Positions 16,446 to 25,968 of a stretch of DNA of 64,000 nt are shown one piece after another. How positions within the stretch are numbered: the stretch's first letter is position 1; each line of letters starts with the position of its first letter. Location of the stretch: contig NZ_BBXI01000007.1 of NCBI RefSeq assembly GCF_001078375.1, positions 47,941-111,940 of the forward strand. Direction: 5' to 3'. Origin of the DNA: Veillonella tobetsuensis. GTDB taxonomy: Bacteria; Bacillota; Negativicutes; Veillonellales; Veillonellaceae. The translations under genes and the position numbers were made by a program. The notes under the pieces were generated by a model. That model was not told where the DNA came from. It did not search any database and saw only the letters and a list, made by a program, of their open reading frames with translations.

Positions 16446-17477
16446 GTGGAAAAGACTATACGAGAGCTAGCACAATTGATCGGTGGTAAGGTAATCGGTG
16501 ATGATTCTGTTGTTATTACAGAAACTCGTGGTTTTGAACAAGCTGCTCCACAATCTATTACCTTTGCTATTGGCGAATACGTAGAACATATTCATTTATG
16601 TAAGGCGGGTGCTATCATTCTCGAAGCCGAAGTGACTAATGCACCGATGCCACAAATCATTGTAGATAATGCAAAAGCCGCATTTGCGCAGGTGTTACAA
16701 TTATTCCATCCACCTGTAATAGTGCCTCGTGAGGTACATCCTACAGCGATTATTGGAGAAAATGTTACATTGGGGAATAATGTTGCTATAGGTGCTTATT
16801 GTGTAATCAATGATAATGCTGTAATTGGTGATAATGTAACAATTCGTCCGTACGTTTATATTGGTCATAATACTCGTATTGGTAATGATTGTGATATTTA
16901 TGCCGGTGCCATCGTTCATGAAAATTGTGTGCTAGGCAATCGCGTTGTATTACGCGCGAAAGCTGTAATCGGTGGTGAAGGCTTTGGATTTGCTACTGAA
17001 AATGGTGTTCATACACATATTCCACAAGTGGGAAATGTTATTTTAGAAGACGATGTAGAGATTGGCTCTTGTACGACTATTGATAATGCTACAATGGGAT
17101 CTACACTTGTTCGTAAAGGTACTAAAATCGATAATTTAGTTCACTTAGGTCATAATGTTGAAATTGGTGAAAACTGTTTCCTCATTGCACAAGTTGGCAT
17201 AGCAGGTAGTACAAAATGTGGTAATAATGTAATTTTTGCAGGACAAACTGGTTGTACAGGTCATATTACAATTGGTGATAATGCAAAATTTGCTGGTAAA
17301 ACTGGCATTACTGGTAATGTACCAGCGGATGCAGTTATGGCTGGCTATCCAATGCGTCCTCATAAGGAATGGTTAAAACTGTCTGCATATGAACATCGTT
17401 TGCCAGAGATGGTAAAAACTGTAAAACAGTTGCAGAAAGAAATCGATGCTTTAAAAGCGCAGCTTAAGGAGAGCTAA
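16446..17477 (+). CDS. lpxD: LpxD: UDP-3-O-acylglucosamine N-acyltransferase
   Basis: 343 residues from GTG 16446 (GGGGGAC upstream). An N-terminal LpxD uridine-binding domain (about 1-95) is followed by left-handed beta-helix hexapeptide repeats (about 97-300) and a C-terminal helix (about 318-343) that forms the trimer cap. The probable catalytic His is H236 in DNLVHLGHNVEIG. It adds the second 3-hydroxyacyl chain from acyl-ACP to UDP-3-O-acyl-glucosamine in lipid A synthesis. It follows bamA and skp-like genes, an order also found in Proteobacteria, and precedes an LpxL-type acyltransferase by 7 bases. Confidence 0.96.
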   Translation: MEKTIRELAQLIGGKVIGDDSVVITETRGFEQAAPQSITFAIGEYVEHIHLCKAGAIILEAEVTNAPMPQIIVDNAKAAFAQVLQLFHPPVIVPREVHPTAIIGENVTLGNNVAIGAYCVINDNAVIGDNVTIRPYVYIGHNTRIGNDCDIYAGAIVHENCVLGNRVVLRAKAVIGGEGFGFATENGVHTHIPQVGNVILEDDVEIGSCTTIDNATMGSTLVRKGTKIDNLVHLGHNVEIGENCFLIAQVGIAGSTKCGNNVIFAGQTGCTGHITIGDNAKFAGKTGITGNVPADAVMAGYPMRPHKEWLKLSAYEHRLPEMVKTVKQLQKEIDALKAQLKES

Positions 17478-17484
17478 TACATCT

Positions 17485-18387
17485 ATGTATAGGTTTATGA
17501 AGTTATTCAGTGCATTTATTTGTATGTTGCCGCATAGTATACAATATGCTATAGGTGCATTACTTGGTGAAATTGCATGGCTTGTTGTTCCACCAAAGCG
17601 AAAGCGGTTAGCTATCGGTCAGATTTTATTTTGTAAAATCACTGATGATCCAGTAGAAGCAAAACGTATTGCCAAGGCAAGTACGACACGTTTTGGTCGT
17701 ATGATTATAGACGTATTACGCTACCCTGAAATCAAAGATGGCGATTATCGAGATATGGTTACTTTTATAAATCGTGAAATACTCGATGAAGCTTTGGCTG
17801 ATGGCAAAGGTGCTATTTTGGCAGCTGTTCATAGTGGCAACTGGGAGCTACTTGGTGGCGTATTAGCGTCTGAAGGGTATCCTCTTATTTCGGTGGCTAT
17901 GAAGCAGAATGGTGATGCGGATAAGTTTATCAATGAATATCGCGAAATTATGCATCAACATGTGATGTACAAAACTAGTGTACGCGATATGGTGAAAGCT
18001 TTAAAAAATGGAGCCTTCTTAGGGTTGATTATGGATCAGGATCCTGGTGAAGACGGTGTGTTGGTACCGTTTTTTGGGTATGAAACACTTACTGCAGATG
18101 GCCCCGCTGTTTTAGGGCGCATGCAGGAGGTGCCTATCATTTTTGTTACCATGCATTATAGTCCATATTCTGGTAAGCATGAAATCGAAGTGCATCAACC
18201 TTTATATGTTGAAAAAACAGATGATAAAAAGCGAGATATTGCAGTTACAACGATTATACTCAATGAATTTATTGAGGATTACATTCGACGCTATCCGGAA
18301 GATTGGTTCTGGCTACACAATCGTTGGAAATGGACTCGCCGATATTATGGTGAAAAAATAGAAACTCCTCCAGATGTATTTCATTAA
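17485..18387 (+). CDS. LpxL/HtrB-family lipid A late acyltransferase (copy 1)
   Basis: 300 residues, a normal length for the LpxL/LpxM family. The catalytic H-x4-E is H116/E121 in AAVHSGNWELLGG, followed by further family blocks (GLIMDQDPGEDGVLVPFFG, and DWFWLHNRWKWTRRY near the C-terminus). An N-terminal hydrophobic segment should sit in the inner membrane. It transfers a secondary acyl chain to a lipid A precursor. A second family member is at 30196-31128; which one acts first cannot be told from sequence. Ends the bamA-skp-lpxD operon before the terminator at 18406-18454. Confidence 0.88.
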   Translation: MYRFMKLFSAFICMLPHSIQYAIGALLGEIAWLVVPPKRKRLAIGQILFCKITDDPVEAKRIAKASTTRFGRMIIDVLRYPEIKDGDYRDMVTFINREILDEALADGKGAILAAVHSGNWELLGGVLASEGYPLISVAMKQNGDADKFINEYREIMHQHVMYKTSVRDMVKALKNGAFLGLIMDQDPGEDGVLVPFFGYETLTADGPAVLGRMQEVPIIFVTMHYSPYSGKHEIEVHQPLYVEKTDDKKRDIAVTTIILNEFIEDYIRRYPEDWFWLHNRWKWTRRYYGEKIETPPDVFH

Positions 18388-18405
18388 AAAAATATAAAAA
18401 GTATA

Positions 18406-18454
18406 ATCGGCGTTGCAGATGTTTTTTAATAAAGATTTGCAACGCCGAATTTTT
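18406..18454 (+). terminator. Strong terminator before lpxC
   Basis: CGGCGTTGCA (18408-18417) pairs perfectly with TGCAACGCCG (18438-18447), extended by flanking A-T and G-U pairs, then TTTTT at 18450-18454. Confidence 0.9.
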
Positions 18455-18487
18455 GTGCTCTCTTAGTTGATAAGTGGTCTTATATTC

Positions 18488-18516
18488 TTGTAACAGCTAT
18501 GCAAATAGGGTATAAT
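18488..18516 (+). promoter_or_regulatory. Promoter of lpxC-fabZ-lpxA
   Basis: TTGTAA at 18488-18493, 17-bp spacer, perfect TATAAT at 18511-18516. The start point should be near 18523, giving a leader of about 44 nt with GAAAGGA before ATG 18567. Confidence 0.8.
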
Positions 18517-18566
18517 ACAGTATGGTGTATAGTAAACATGGAATTAGATTATGAAAGGACAATCTT

Positions 18567-19406
18567 ATGAGTAAGCCACAACAAACAATTAAACAGGCTG
18601 TTTCATATAAGGGAATTGGCCTTCATAGCGGAGAGCCTGTAACCATGGTTTTTAAACCAGCACCTGAAAATACAGGAATTGTGTTTGTGCGCTCTGATAT
18701 TGAGGGAAACCCTTCTGTACGAGCACACATTAATAATGTGACGAACACTATGCGCGCTACTACTTTGGAAAATGGGGAAGCAAAGGTTTTTACCGTTGAG
18801 CATGTAATGGCCGCATTCAGTGCTATGAATATTGATAACTGTTTTATTGAAATGGACTCACCAGAACCTCCTGTAGGTGACGGGAGTAGTGCAGTATTTG
18901 TTGATTTAATTCTTCAAGCGGGGATTGAGCAGCAACAAGCTGAGCGTCGTGTGTATAAGGTTATGCGGAGTCACTCAGTGTATGATGGGGATAGGTTTAT
19001 TCTTATTGTACCTTATGATGGATATCGAGTTACCTTTACATCTATTAATCCACATCCATTACTAGGAACACAACAATGTGATTTTGATGTAACACCTGAT
19101 TACTTCAAAGAACATATTGGTTCAGCTAGAACCATAGGTTTTCTAAAGGAATTAGATCAATTGAAGGCGATGGGATTAGCTAAGGGTGGTAGTACTGATA
19201 ATGCACTTGTGTATGATGATGAAACTTGCTTATCAGTGCCTCGTTTTGATGATGAATTGGTACGTCATAAAGCTCTTGATGTTATAGGAGACTTATACTT
19301 GTTAGGTCCTATTGAGGGGCATGTAATTGCGTTGAAATCGAGCCATGAGCTTAATTCTCGTTTGGCTCGTAGTATAATGGAAGAAATAAGGGAGACACAG
19401 CAATGA
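18567..19406 (+). CDS. lpxC: LpxC: UDP-3-O-acyl-N-acetylglucosamine deacetylase
   Basis: 279 residues. Zinc enzyme for the committed step of lipid A synthesis. Visible active-site residues: the E78-H79 pair in FTVEHVMAA, H234 and D238 in VRHKALDVIGDLYLLG as the other zinc ligands, and H252 in IEGHVIALK as the catalytic histidine. N-terminal IKQAVSYKGIGLHSGEPV is the usual LpxC opening. The stop overlaps the fabZ start in ATGA (19403-19406), so the two are translationally coupled. It has its own promoter behind a strong terminator, so the first committed step can be set independently of the rest of the pathway. Confidence 0.97.
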   Translation: MSKPQQTIKQAVSYKGIGLHSGEPVTMVFKPAPENTGIVFVRSDIEGNPSVRAHINNVTNTMRATTLENGEAKVFTVEHVMAAFSAMNIDNCFIEMDSPEPPVGDGSSAVFVDLILQAGIEQQQAERRVYKVMRSHSVYDGDRFILIVPYDGYRVTFTSINPHPLLGTQQCDFDVTPDYFKEHIGSARTIGFLKELDQLKAMGLAKGGSTDNALVYDDETCLSVPRFDDELVRHKALDVIGDLYLLGPIEGHVIALKSSHELNSRLARSIMEEIRETQQ

Positions 19407-19828
19407 TTCTTAACCACGAAGATATTTTAGAAATTTTACCACATCGTTATCCTATGCTTTTGGTGGATCGTATTATCGAATTAGAACCGATGAAACGTGC
19501 TGTGGGTATTAAAAATGCTACATTTAATGAATTATTCTTTCAAGGTCATTTCCCAGGCAATCCGGTTATGCCAGGCGTATTGCTAACTGAAGCAATTGCT
19601 CAAGTGGGTGGGATTGCACTATTGTATCCGGAAGAAAATCGTGGATTAACACCTATGTTTACAGGTATTGATAAGGTTCGTTTCCGCCATCCTGTAAAAC
19701 CTGGTGATGTTGTACGTATGGAAGTTGACATCGTAAAGATTAAAGGCCGTATGGGTAAGGTTGAAGGTCGCGCTTATGTAGGCGATAAACTTTGTGCTAG
19801 CGGTGAATACATGTTTGCCCTCGTATAA
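19403..19828 (+). CDS. fabZ: FabZ: 3-hydroxyacyl-ACP dehydratase
   Basis: 141 residues, standard hot-dog fold length. Active-site His49 and Glu63 are in FFQGHFPGNPVMPGVLLTEAIAQ. It dehydrates 3-hydroxyacyl-ACP for fatty acid elongation and so competes with LpxA and LpxD for the same substrates. Lying between lpxC and lpxA, as in many Gram-negatives, lets the cell balance lipid A and phospholipid synthesis. Start overlaps the lpxC stop by four bases. Confidence 0.96.
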   Translation: MILNHEDILEILPHRYPMLLVDRIIELEPMKRAVGIKNATFNELFFQGHFPGNPVMPGVLLTEAIAQVGGIALLYPEENRGLTPMFTGIDKVRFRHPVKPGDVVRMEVDIVKIKGRMGKVEGRAYVGDKLCASGEYMFALV

Positions 19829-19849
19829 TAGACTTAAGGAGTGATTATA

Positions 19850-20662
19850 GTGATAGTTGTAGGCATGGAAAATGCGGAATCCAACATTCATAACACTGCC
19901 ATAGTGCATCCGAATGCTAAACTGGGTAAAGATGTTATCATTGGACCTGGTGCCGTCATTGGGGAAAATGTAGAAATAGGGGATGGCACTCAGATTGGTG
20001 CGAATGTTGTTATTGGTGGTTGGACGACTATAGGTAAACGCTGTGAGATTTATCCGGGCGCATCTATTGGTTTAGAACCGCAAGATTTAAAATTTAAAGG
20101 CGAAAAGAGTTATTGCTATATTGGTGATGAAACGGTTATCCGTGAATGTGTTACGATTAGTCGTGCGACTGGAGAAGGCGAAGAAACTCGCGTAGGCAAT
20201 AATTGTTTATTACAAGCATGTACGCATGTAGCCCATAATTGTATTGTGGGGAACAATGTAATTATGAGTAACTGTGCAGGTTTAGCAGGTCATGCTATCG
20301 TTGAAGACCGCGTTGTTATAGGTGGTCTTGCTGGTGTTCATCAATTTGTTAAAATTGGGCGTAATGCAATGGTTGGTGGTATGGCTAAAGTTGTACAAGA
20401 TATTCCGCCTTATGTCATTGCAGATGGTCAGCCAGCTCGCGTTATTGGCTTGAATTCTGTGGGGCTATCTCGTGCAGGTATTTCAGAAGAGGTGCGTCGT
20501 AACTTGAAACAAGCATTCCGTATCATTTATCGCTCGGGATTTAGTTTGTCTAGAGCAATCGAAGAAATGGAAATGCAGCTCGATTCCTCTGTGGAAATTG
20601 AAAATCTATTACGTTTCTTGCGCAATGCTGATCGTGGCATCATGCGTACGCGACGCGATTAA
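19850..20662 (+). CDS. lpxA: LpxA: UDP-GlcNAc 3-O-acyltransferase
   Basis: About 270 residues from GTG 19850, chosen because AAGGAG (19836-19841) lies 8 bases upstream; the earlier GTG 19841 overlaps that site, and ATG 19865 is too far from it. Hexapeptide-repeat beta-helix followed by a helical C-terminal domain. The catalytic His lies in ACTHVAHNCIVGN and the substrate loop in LEPQDLKFKGE. It attaches the first 3-hydroxyacyl chain to UDP-GlcNAc. Last gene of lpxC-fabZ-lpxA, before a strong terminator. Confidence 0.96.
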   Translation: MIVVGMENAESNIHNTAIVHPNAKLGKDVIIGPGAVIGENVEIGDGTQIGANVVIGGWTTIGKRCEIYPGASIGLEPQDLKFKGEKSYCYIGDETVIRECVTISRATGEGEETRVGNNCLLQACTHVAHNCIVGNNVIMSNCAGLAGHAIVEDRVVIGGLAGVHQFVKIGRNAMVGGMAKVVQDIPPYVIADGQPARVIGLNSVGLSRAGISEEVRRNLKQAFRIIYRSGFSLSRAIEEMEMQLDSSVEIENLLRFLRNADRGIMRTRRD

Positions 20663-20666
20663 TAAG

Positions 20667-20705
20667 AAACTCTACATTATGATTATATAATGTAGAGTTT
20701 TTTTG
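20667..20705 (+). terminator. Terminator after lpxA
   Basis: AAACTCTACATTAT (20667-20680), six-base loop, ATAATGTAGAGTTT (20687-20700), then a T run to 20704. A perfect 14-bp stem. Confidence 0.9.
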
Positions 20706-20817
20706 CGTTATTTTATACTCTTTTTAAAGGTCGGTTTTAAGGGGGAAAGATAGGAAAATACTGTATTTTAACAGCTAGAAATACACTGAAATTATAGTAA
20801 AAATACGTGATTTATAG

Positions 20818-20831
20818 TACAATATATTGTA
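20818..20831 (+). promoter_or_regulatory. Operator-like palindrome upstream of lpxI
   Basis: TACAATATATTGTA is a perfect 14-bp palindrome 89 bases before the lpxI start. Its left half, TACAAT, could act as a -10 box, so a bound repressor would block it. No convincing -35 is seen (TAGTAA at the right distance). The remainder of 20706-20900 is AT-rich with nothing else recognisable. Confidence 0.4.
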
Positions 20832-20919
20832 TATGAGTGTGTCTTAAAAAATATACTTACAATAAATGATTTAGAGAATTGTTGTGGACCGTTTGCGGCT
20901 TCACATAGGAGGTATAGTC

Positions 20920-21756
20920 GTGGCAAAGGTAGGTTTAATTGCAGGTATTGGCGTTTTACCTGTTGAGTTCATGCGTGCTGCTCATATGTTGGGGCATCAA
21001 GTAGTAGTCATCGGTGTTGTGCCGGATACTGATCCAATATTAGAACAAGAAGCAGATGTCTTTTACCATATTGGCGTAGCTAAGCTGGGTAAGATCTTTA
21101 AGACCTTAAAAAAAGAGGGCGTTACGGAAATAACCATGCTTGGCAAGGTAACAAAGGAAATTTTATATAAAGGTTTAACATTTCCAGATTTAAAAACATT
21201 AGGCGTACTTAAACGGTTGAAAAATCGTAAAGATGATACGATTATGCTCGCCATTGTTGATGAGATTGAGCGAGAAGGATTTACCGTACTAGATCAGACG
21301 GTATATATGAAACCTTTTATGCCAAAGGTGGGGGTATTAACAAAACAACAACCAACAGAAGAACAGTGGCAAGATATATGCTTTGGTTTTGAATTAGCAA
21401 AGCATATGGGGGCTCTTGATATTGGGCAAACCGTTGTAGTAAAGAATAAGGCAGCCATGGCTATTGAAGCAATAGAGGGGACAGATAAATGTATCCTTAG
21501 AGGTGGAGAACTTGGTAGAGGAGAGTCTGTTGTTGTGAAAACAGAAAAACCAAATCAAGATGTTCGTTTCGATGTTCCTGCTGTTGGTATTAAAACATTG
21601 ATGTCTATGATTGACAGTGGGTGTAAGGTTCTTGCCGTAGAGGCTGAAAAAACGATATTTGTACAACAATCAAACGTACTCGATATGGCAAATCGCCATA
21701 ACATTGTAATTTGTGCTGTAGACCAAGCATTTGTAGATGCTAGAAAGGATCAATGA
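20920..21756 (+). CDS. lpxI: LpxI: UDP-2,3-diacylglucosamine pyrophosphatase
   Basis: 278 residues from GTG 20920 (AGGAGG at 20907-20912, 7 bases upstream; an earlier GTG at 20884 has no site). DUF1009/LpxI family: N-terminal VGLIAGIGVLPVEFMRAA domain and C-terminal catalytic domain with GTDKCILRGGELGRGESVVVK and FDVPAVGIKTL. It cleaves UDP-2,3-diacylglucosamine to lipid X. It replaces LpxH, which is unrelated. The stop overlaps the lpxB start. First gene of a long lipid A, Kdo and transport operon running to 35478. Confidence 0.93.
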   Translation: MAKVGLIAGIGVLPVEFMRAAHMLGHQVVVIGVVPDTDPILEQEADVFYHIGVAKLGKIFKTLKKEGVTEITMLGKVTKEILYKGLTFPDLKTLGVLKRLKNRKDDTIMLAIVDEIEREGFTVLDQTVYMKPFMPKVGVLTKQQPTEEQWQDICFGFELAKHMGALDIGQTVVVKNKAAMAIEAIEGTDKCILRGGELGRGESVVVKTEKPNQDVRFDVPAVGIKTLMSMIDSGCKVLAVEAEKTIFVQQSNVLDMANRHNIVICAVDQAFVDARKDQ

Positions 21757-22898
21757 TGAAAATTATGTTTTCTGCTGGCGAAGCGTCCGGTGATACCCAC
21801 GGCGCTAGCGTAGCCAAAGCGCTTTCACAACTCGATTCCAGTGTCGAAATGTTCGGCATGGGCGGCACCTTGATGGAACAAGCCGGTGTTCGTATCGTTT
21901 ATGATATTAAAAATCTTGGCGTTATTGGTATTGTAGAAATCATAAAATCATTGCCAAAGTTCTTTAAATTACGGAGCTTTTTAAAGGAAATCATGATAAA
22001 AGAAAAACCAGATGTTCTGGTTTGTATTGATTATCCGGGGTTTAATATGAAGTTGGCCGAGGTAGCTTATCAATTGGGCATCCCTGTGCTATATTATATA
22101 GCTCCTACAATTTGGGCATGGCACAGTAGCCGTGGTAAGACAATTAAGAAGTTTGTTACAAAGGTAGCTTCAATTTTTCCTTTTGAAGCTGAAGCATACC
22201 GCAAGTTTAATTGTGATGTAGAATTTGTAGGTCATCCATTAGTAGATATTGTGCATCCTACAATGACTAAAGCAGAAGCCATGGAATATTTTGGGGCTCG
22301 ACCTGAAGCTAAACGTATTTTATTGATGCCTGGTAGTCGTAAACAAGAGGTGCTATCACTATTAGATGTGATGCTTGAAAGTGGAGAATGCTTAATGCAG
22401 TCCCATGAAGATGTTCAGTTCTTTTTACCTCGTGCACATACGATTGACCGTAGTGAATTAGAGGCTTTCATCAAGGAACGAAAGGTTCCTGTAACAATCA
22501 CAGAGAATCATACTTATGATTTAATGCAAATCTGTGATGTATGTTTAGCTGCATCGGGGACGGCTACTTTAGAAACGGCTATGATGGAGTTGCCTACAGT
22601 ATTGTTGTATAAGGTGTCACCTATTACATATGGTATTGGTAAAATGGTCGTAAATCTTACACATGTAGGTTTACCAAATATTGTGGCAGGGAAGGAAGTC
22701 ATACCTGAACTACTACAAGGCGATGTTTCTGTCAATGCTATAGTAAACACAGTGTTACCTTTGTTAGATGATTTACATATAAACCAAAGCATGCGCACAG
22801 AATTGCGTGGCGTAAAGGAAAAACTAGGCGAGTCGGGAGCTGTCAATCGCGTGGCTCAATTGATTTACGACTTAGGTAAGGAGAAAATTAATGAATAG
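21753..22898 (+). CDS. lpxB: LpxB: lipid A disaccharide synthase
   Basis: 381 residues, usual length of this GT19 glycosyltransferase. Family blocks include the opening FSAGEASGDTHGA, YYIAPTIWAWHSSR, FVGHPLVD, LLMPGSRKQEV and ASGTATLETAMMELPTVLLYK. It joins UDP-2,3-diacylglucosamine to lipid X to make the lipid A disaccharide; peripheral on the inner membrane. Start overlaps the lpxI stop by 4 bases (ATG 21753; ATG 21756 also possible) and the end overlaps msbA by 8 bases. Confidence 0.96.
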   Translation: MMKIMFSAGEASGDTHGASVAKALSQLDSSVEMFGMGGTLMEQAGVRIVYDIKNLGVIGIVEIIKSLPKFFKLRSFLKEIMIKEKPDVLVCIDYPGFNMKLAEVAYQLGIPVLYYIAPTIWAWHSSRGKTIKKFVTKVASIFPFEAEAYRKFNCDVEFVGHPLVDIVHPTMTKAEAMEYFGARPEAKRILLMPGSRKQEVLSLLDVMLESGECLMQSHEDVQFFLPRAHTIDRSELEAFIKERKVPVTITENHTYDLMQICDVCLAASGTATLETAMMELPTVLLYKVSPITYGIGKMVVNLTHVGLPNIVAGKEVIPELLQGDVSVNAIVNTVLPLLDDLHINQSMRTELRGVKEKLGESGAVNRVAQLIYDLGKEKINE

Positions 22899-24621
22899 TT
22901 ACTCACGTTTGTTGTACTTTGTGAGACCCTATTATAAGCGAATGATATTTGCTGTCTTTTGCATGATTGTGGCTGCTGCAGCATATTTAGTAGTACCTTG
23001 GCTCATTAAAAATGTGGTGGACCAAGTATTGCAAGATAAAAATATGTTTATGCTAAACCTCATCGTAGGGGCCATCATTTTGATATTTTTAATTCGTGGC
23101 TTTGCTACATATGGTCAAACCTACAATATGTCTTATATTGGCCAACGGGTTATTATCGATGTGCGTGAAGCAATCTTTAAACATCTACAACGATTGTCTT
23201 TGTCATATTTCGACCGTCGTAAAACGGGCGTTATCATGAGTAATCTCACAAATGACGTAGCTGCATTGCAATCGGCTGTGGTAGATAATTTGATTTCTCT
23301 CATCACGGAATCTGTAACCTTAATTGGTTCTTTGGTTTCCATGTTGTTAATCGATTGGAAATTGACTTTGGTTACATTTATAACAGTTCCAATGGTATTG
23401 ATTATAATTAATGTATTTGGTAAAAGATTACGTTTAGCAGGACATGATGTGCAAGGACGTATAGCTGATATTACAGCTCTCCTACAAGAGGTTATTTCTG
23501 CTATTCGCGTTGTGAAATCATTTGCTCGTGAAGGCTTTGAGATTAATCGTTTTGAAGTTGAAAATCAGCGTAACTTTGATGCTGTAATTAAAGCTACTAA
23601 ATTGACAAGTTTATTAAGTCCAATGGTTGAGTTCTCTGCAGCGATTGCAGTGGCTGTAATTCTTTGGTATGGTGGCTATTCCGTAGTTACAGGCACGATT
23701 ACAGCAGGTTCTTTGATTGCGTTCTTAATTTATGCTATTAATTTATCAAACCCTGTTAAGCGTTTGAGTCAAGTGTATGGAAACATTCAAAAAGCATTGG
23801 CTGCAGCTGATCGCGTATTTGATATTCTCGATACAAAGGCTGATGTAGTAGAAAAAGAAAATGCAATTACGTTACCAGATATTAAAGGGGATGTGGAATT
23901 TCAACATGTCGATTTTTCCTACGATGGTGAAAAAATGGCGTTATGTGATTTTAATTTATCCGTTAAGGCTGGTGAAAGTGTTGCCTTGGTAGGCCCATCT
24001 GGTGCTGGTAAAACAACATTAGCCAATTTGTTGCCTCGATTCTATGATGTTACTGGCGGCTCTATTACCATCGATGGTACGGATATTAAAGATGTAACCT
24101 TTGCTTCATTGCGTAACCAAATTGGTTTAGTACCGCAAGAAACCGTTTTATTTAACGCATCCATAAAAGAAAATATCTTGTATGGCCGCTTAGATGCCAC
24201 TGAAGAAGAAGTTTATGAAGCAGCTAAAGCAGCAAATGTCTTAGAATTTGTTGATAAGATGCCAGATGGTCTAGATACTATCGTAGGTGAACGAGGAAGC
24301 TCTCTATCTGGTGGTCAACGTCAACGCGTTGCTATTGCACGAGCTATTTTGAAAAATCCTAAGATTCTGATTCTCGATGAAGCCACATCGGCACTTGATA
24401 CAGAAAGTGAAAAACTTGTACAAGAAGCACTGGATCGCTTAATGGAAGGGCGTACAGCATTCGTAATTGCTCATCGCCTAAGCACTGTACAAAATGCGCA
24501 TCAAATCGTTGTGTTAAATCAAGGCAAATTGGTAGAAAAAGGGACACACCAAGAATTGTTAGCCTTGGAAGGTGGTTTATATAACCATCTTTATTCCGTT
24601 CAGTTCTCTAATAAAGGATAA
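22891..24621 (+). CDS. msbA: MsbA: lipid A/LPS flippase ABC transporter
   Basis: 576 residues: six-helix type I exporter domain (about 1-320) fused to an ATPase domain with Walker A GPSGAGKTT (about 368-376), signature LSGGQRQRVAIARA (about 472-485), Walker B ILILDEATSALD and the H-loop IAHRLS. Its place between lpxB and waaA supports a role as the lipid A-core flippase rather than a drug exporter. Starts inside the lpxB 3' end, so the two are coupled. Confidence 0.92.
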   Translation: MNSYSRLLYFVRPYYKRMIFAVFCMIVAAAAYLVVPWLIKNVVDQVLQDKNMFMLNLIVGAIILIFLIRGFATYGQTYNMSYIGQRVIIDVREAIFKHLQRLSLSYFDRRKTGVIMSNLTNDVAALQSAVVDNLISLITESVTLIGSLVSMLLIDWKLTLVTFITVPMVLIIINVFGKRLRLAGHDVQGRIADITALLQEVISAIRVVKSFAREGFEINRFEVENQRNFDAVIKATKLTSLLSPMVEFSAAIAVAVILWYGGYSVVTGTITAGSLIAFLIYAINLSNPVKRLSQVYGNIQKALAAADRVFDILDTKADVVEKENAITLPDIKGDVEFQHVDFSYDGEKMALCDFNLSVKAGESVALVGPSGAGKTTLANLLPRFYDVTGGSITIDGTDIKDVTFASLRNQIGLVPQETVLFNASIKENILYGRLDATEEEVYEAAKAANVLEFVDKMPDGLDTIVGERGSSLSGGQRQRVAIARAILKNPKILILDEATSALDTESEKLVQEALDRLMEGRTAFVIAHRLSTVQNAHQIVVLNQGKLVEKGTHQELLALEGGLYNHLYSVQFSNKG

Positions 24622-24623
24622 AC

Positions 24624-25928
24624 ATGTACTGGATATATAACGTATTGCTCATATTCTATTGGATTGGCCTTATACCGGTCATCTTATATCGCCTTGCTTT
24701 TGAAGAAGGCTTTTATGAGCGTATAAAACAAAGTGCAGGATATATGCCTGCAACACTATTGAAAAAAATAGAAGGGCGTCGTGCTATATGGATTCATGCT
24801 GCATCTGTAGGAGAAATTGTTGCGACAAGTCCATTGGTCAAAGAGGTTAAACGAGAATTTCCAGAAGCTGTTGTAGTTGTATCTGTTGTTACTGCTACAG
24901 GTCATGCGATGGCACATCGGATTATTCCGGAGGCTGAAGGTATTATTTTCTTCCCTTTAGATCTACCGTATTTAACACGAAAAATTTTGCATATCATAAA
25001 ACCTATTACTATACTGTTAGTGGAAACCGAGATATGGCCAAACTTCTTGCGCATCGCTGAGTCTGAAAAGATTCCTGTTATGATGGTGAATGGACGTATT
25101 TCCGACCGCAGTATGAAGCGCTACCGTTATATTAGTGCTTTCACCCGTGAAATGTTGAGTTCTATTGAACGATTCTGCATGCAGTCTAGCTTCGATGCGG
25201 AATATATATCTCGGCTCGGTGCCAATCCTGATGAGATTACCGTTACAGGTAATATGAAATATGATCAAACCTATGCAACTGTATCTGCTGAGGAAAAACA
25301 AGTTTTACTAGATGAGTTTGGTTTTGGTCATAATCATCCGATTATTGTTGCTGGTAGTACACATAAGGGTGAAGAGGAAGCACTGTTTGATTCATTTAAA
25401 CAAGTGTTAGTGGAGTATCCTCATGCAAGATTGTTAATTGCACCTCGTGAGATATATAGAGGTCATGATGTACAATCATTAGCAAAACGTTATGGTTTAG
25501 AATCGATTTGTCGAAGTGATATGACAGAACCTGTTCATAAGGAAATTCCTGTTGTTGTACTCGATACGATTGGTGAATTAGGTCGTTTATATAGCTTAGG
25601 GGACATCATTTTCGTAGGTGGTTCACTTGTAAAAACAGGCGGTCATAATATTCTTGAACCAGCTGCTCATGGCAAACCAATTATTGTTGGTCCTCATATG
25701 TTTAACTTTAAGGAAATATTCAATCTCCTAAGTTCGAGAAATGCATGTAAGCAGGTTAAGAATCAAAAAGGTTTGACTAAAATGATTTTACATCTTTGTA
25801 AACATCCTGAGTTAGCGGAAGAAATGGGACAAAATTGTCTTGATATAATTAGTGAAAATCGTGGGGCTACACGTCGTAATACACAGGAACTACGTCAATT
25901 ATTTGAATCACATCATATTATTCCGTAA
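24624..25928 (+). CDS. waaA: WaaA/KdtA: Kdo transferase
   Basis: 434 residues, a GT-B fold Kdo transferase. One N-terminal membrane-associated segment, then IWIHAASVGEIVATSPLV with the conserved catalytic-region Glu, LVETEIWPNFLR, MMVNGRISDRS, and the C-terminal GGSLVKTGGHNILEPAAHGKPIIVGPHMFNFKEI block that binds CMP-Kdo. It transfers Kdo to lipid IV-A; one or two additions cannot be told from sequence. Two bases after msbA. Confidence 0.95.
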   Translation: MYWIYNVLLIFYWIGLIPVILYRLAFEEGFYERIKQSAGYMPATLLKKIEGRRAIWIHAASVGEIVATSPLVKEVKREFPEAVVVVSVVTATGHAMAHRIIPEAEGIIFFPLDLPYLTRKILHIIKPITILLVETEIWPNFLRIAESEKIPVMMVNGRISDRSMKRYRYISAFTREMLSSIERFCMQSSFDAEYISRLGANPDEITVTGNMKYDQTYATVSAEEKQVLLDEFGFGHNHPIIVAGSTHKGEEEALFDSFKQVLVEYPHARLLIAPREIYRGHDVQSLAKRYGLESICRSDMTEPVHKEIPVVVLDTIGELGRLYSLGDIIFVGGSLVKTGGHNILEPAAHGKPIIVGPHMFNFKEIFNLLSSRNACKQVKNQKGLTKMILHLCKHPELAEEMGQNCLDIISENRGATRRNTQELRQLFESHHIIP

Positions 25929-25968
25929 TAGGAATTTATAATAATCTATACGGAGGGAGGTGCCTACT

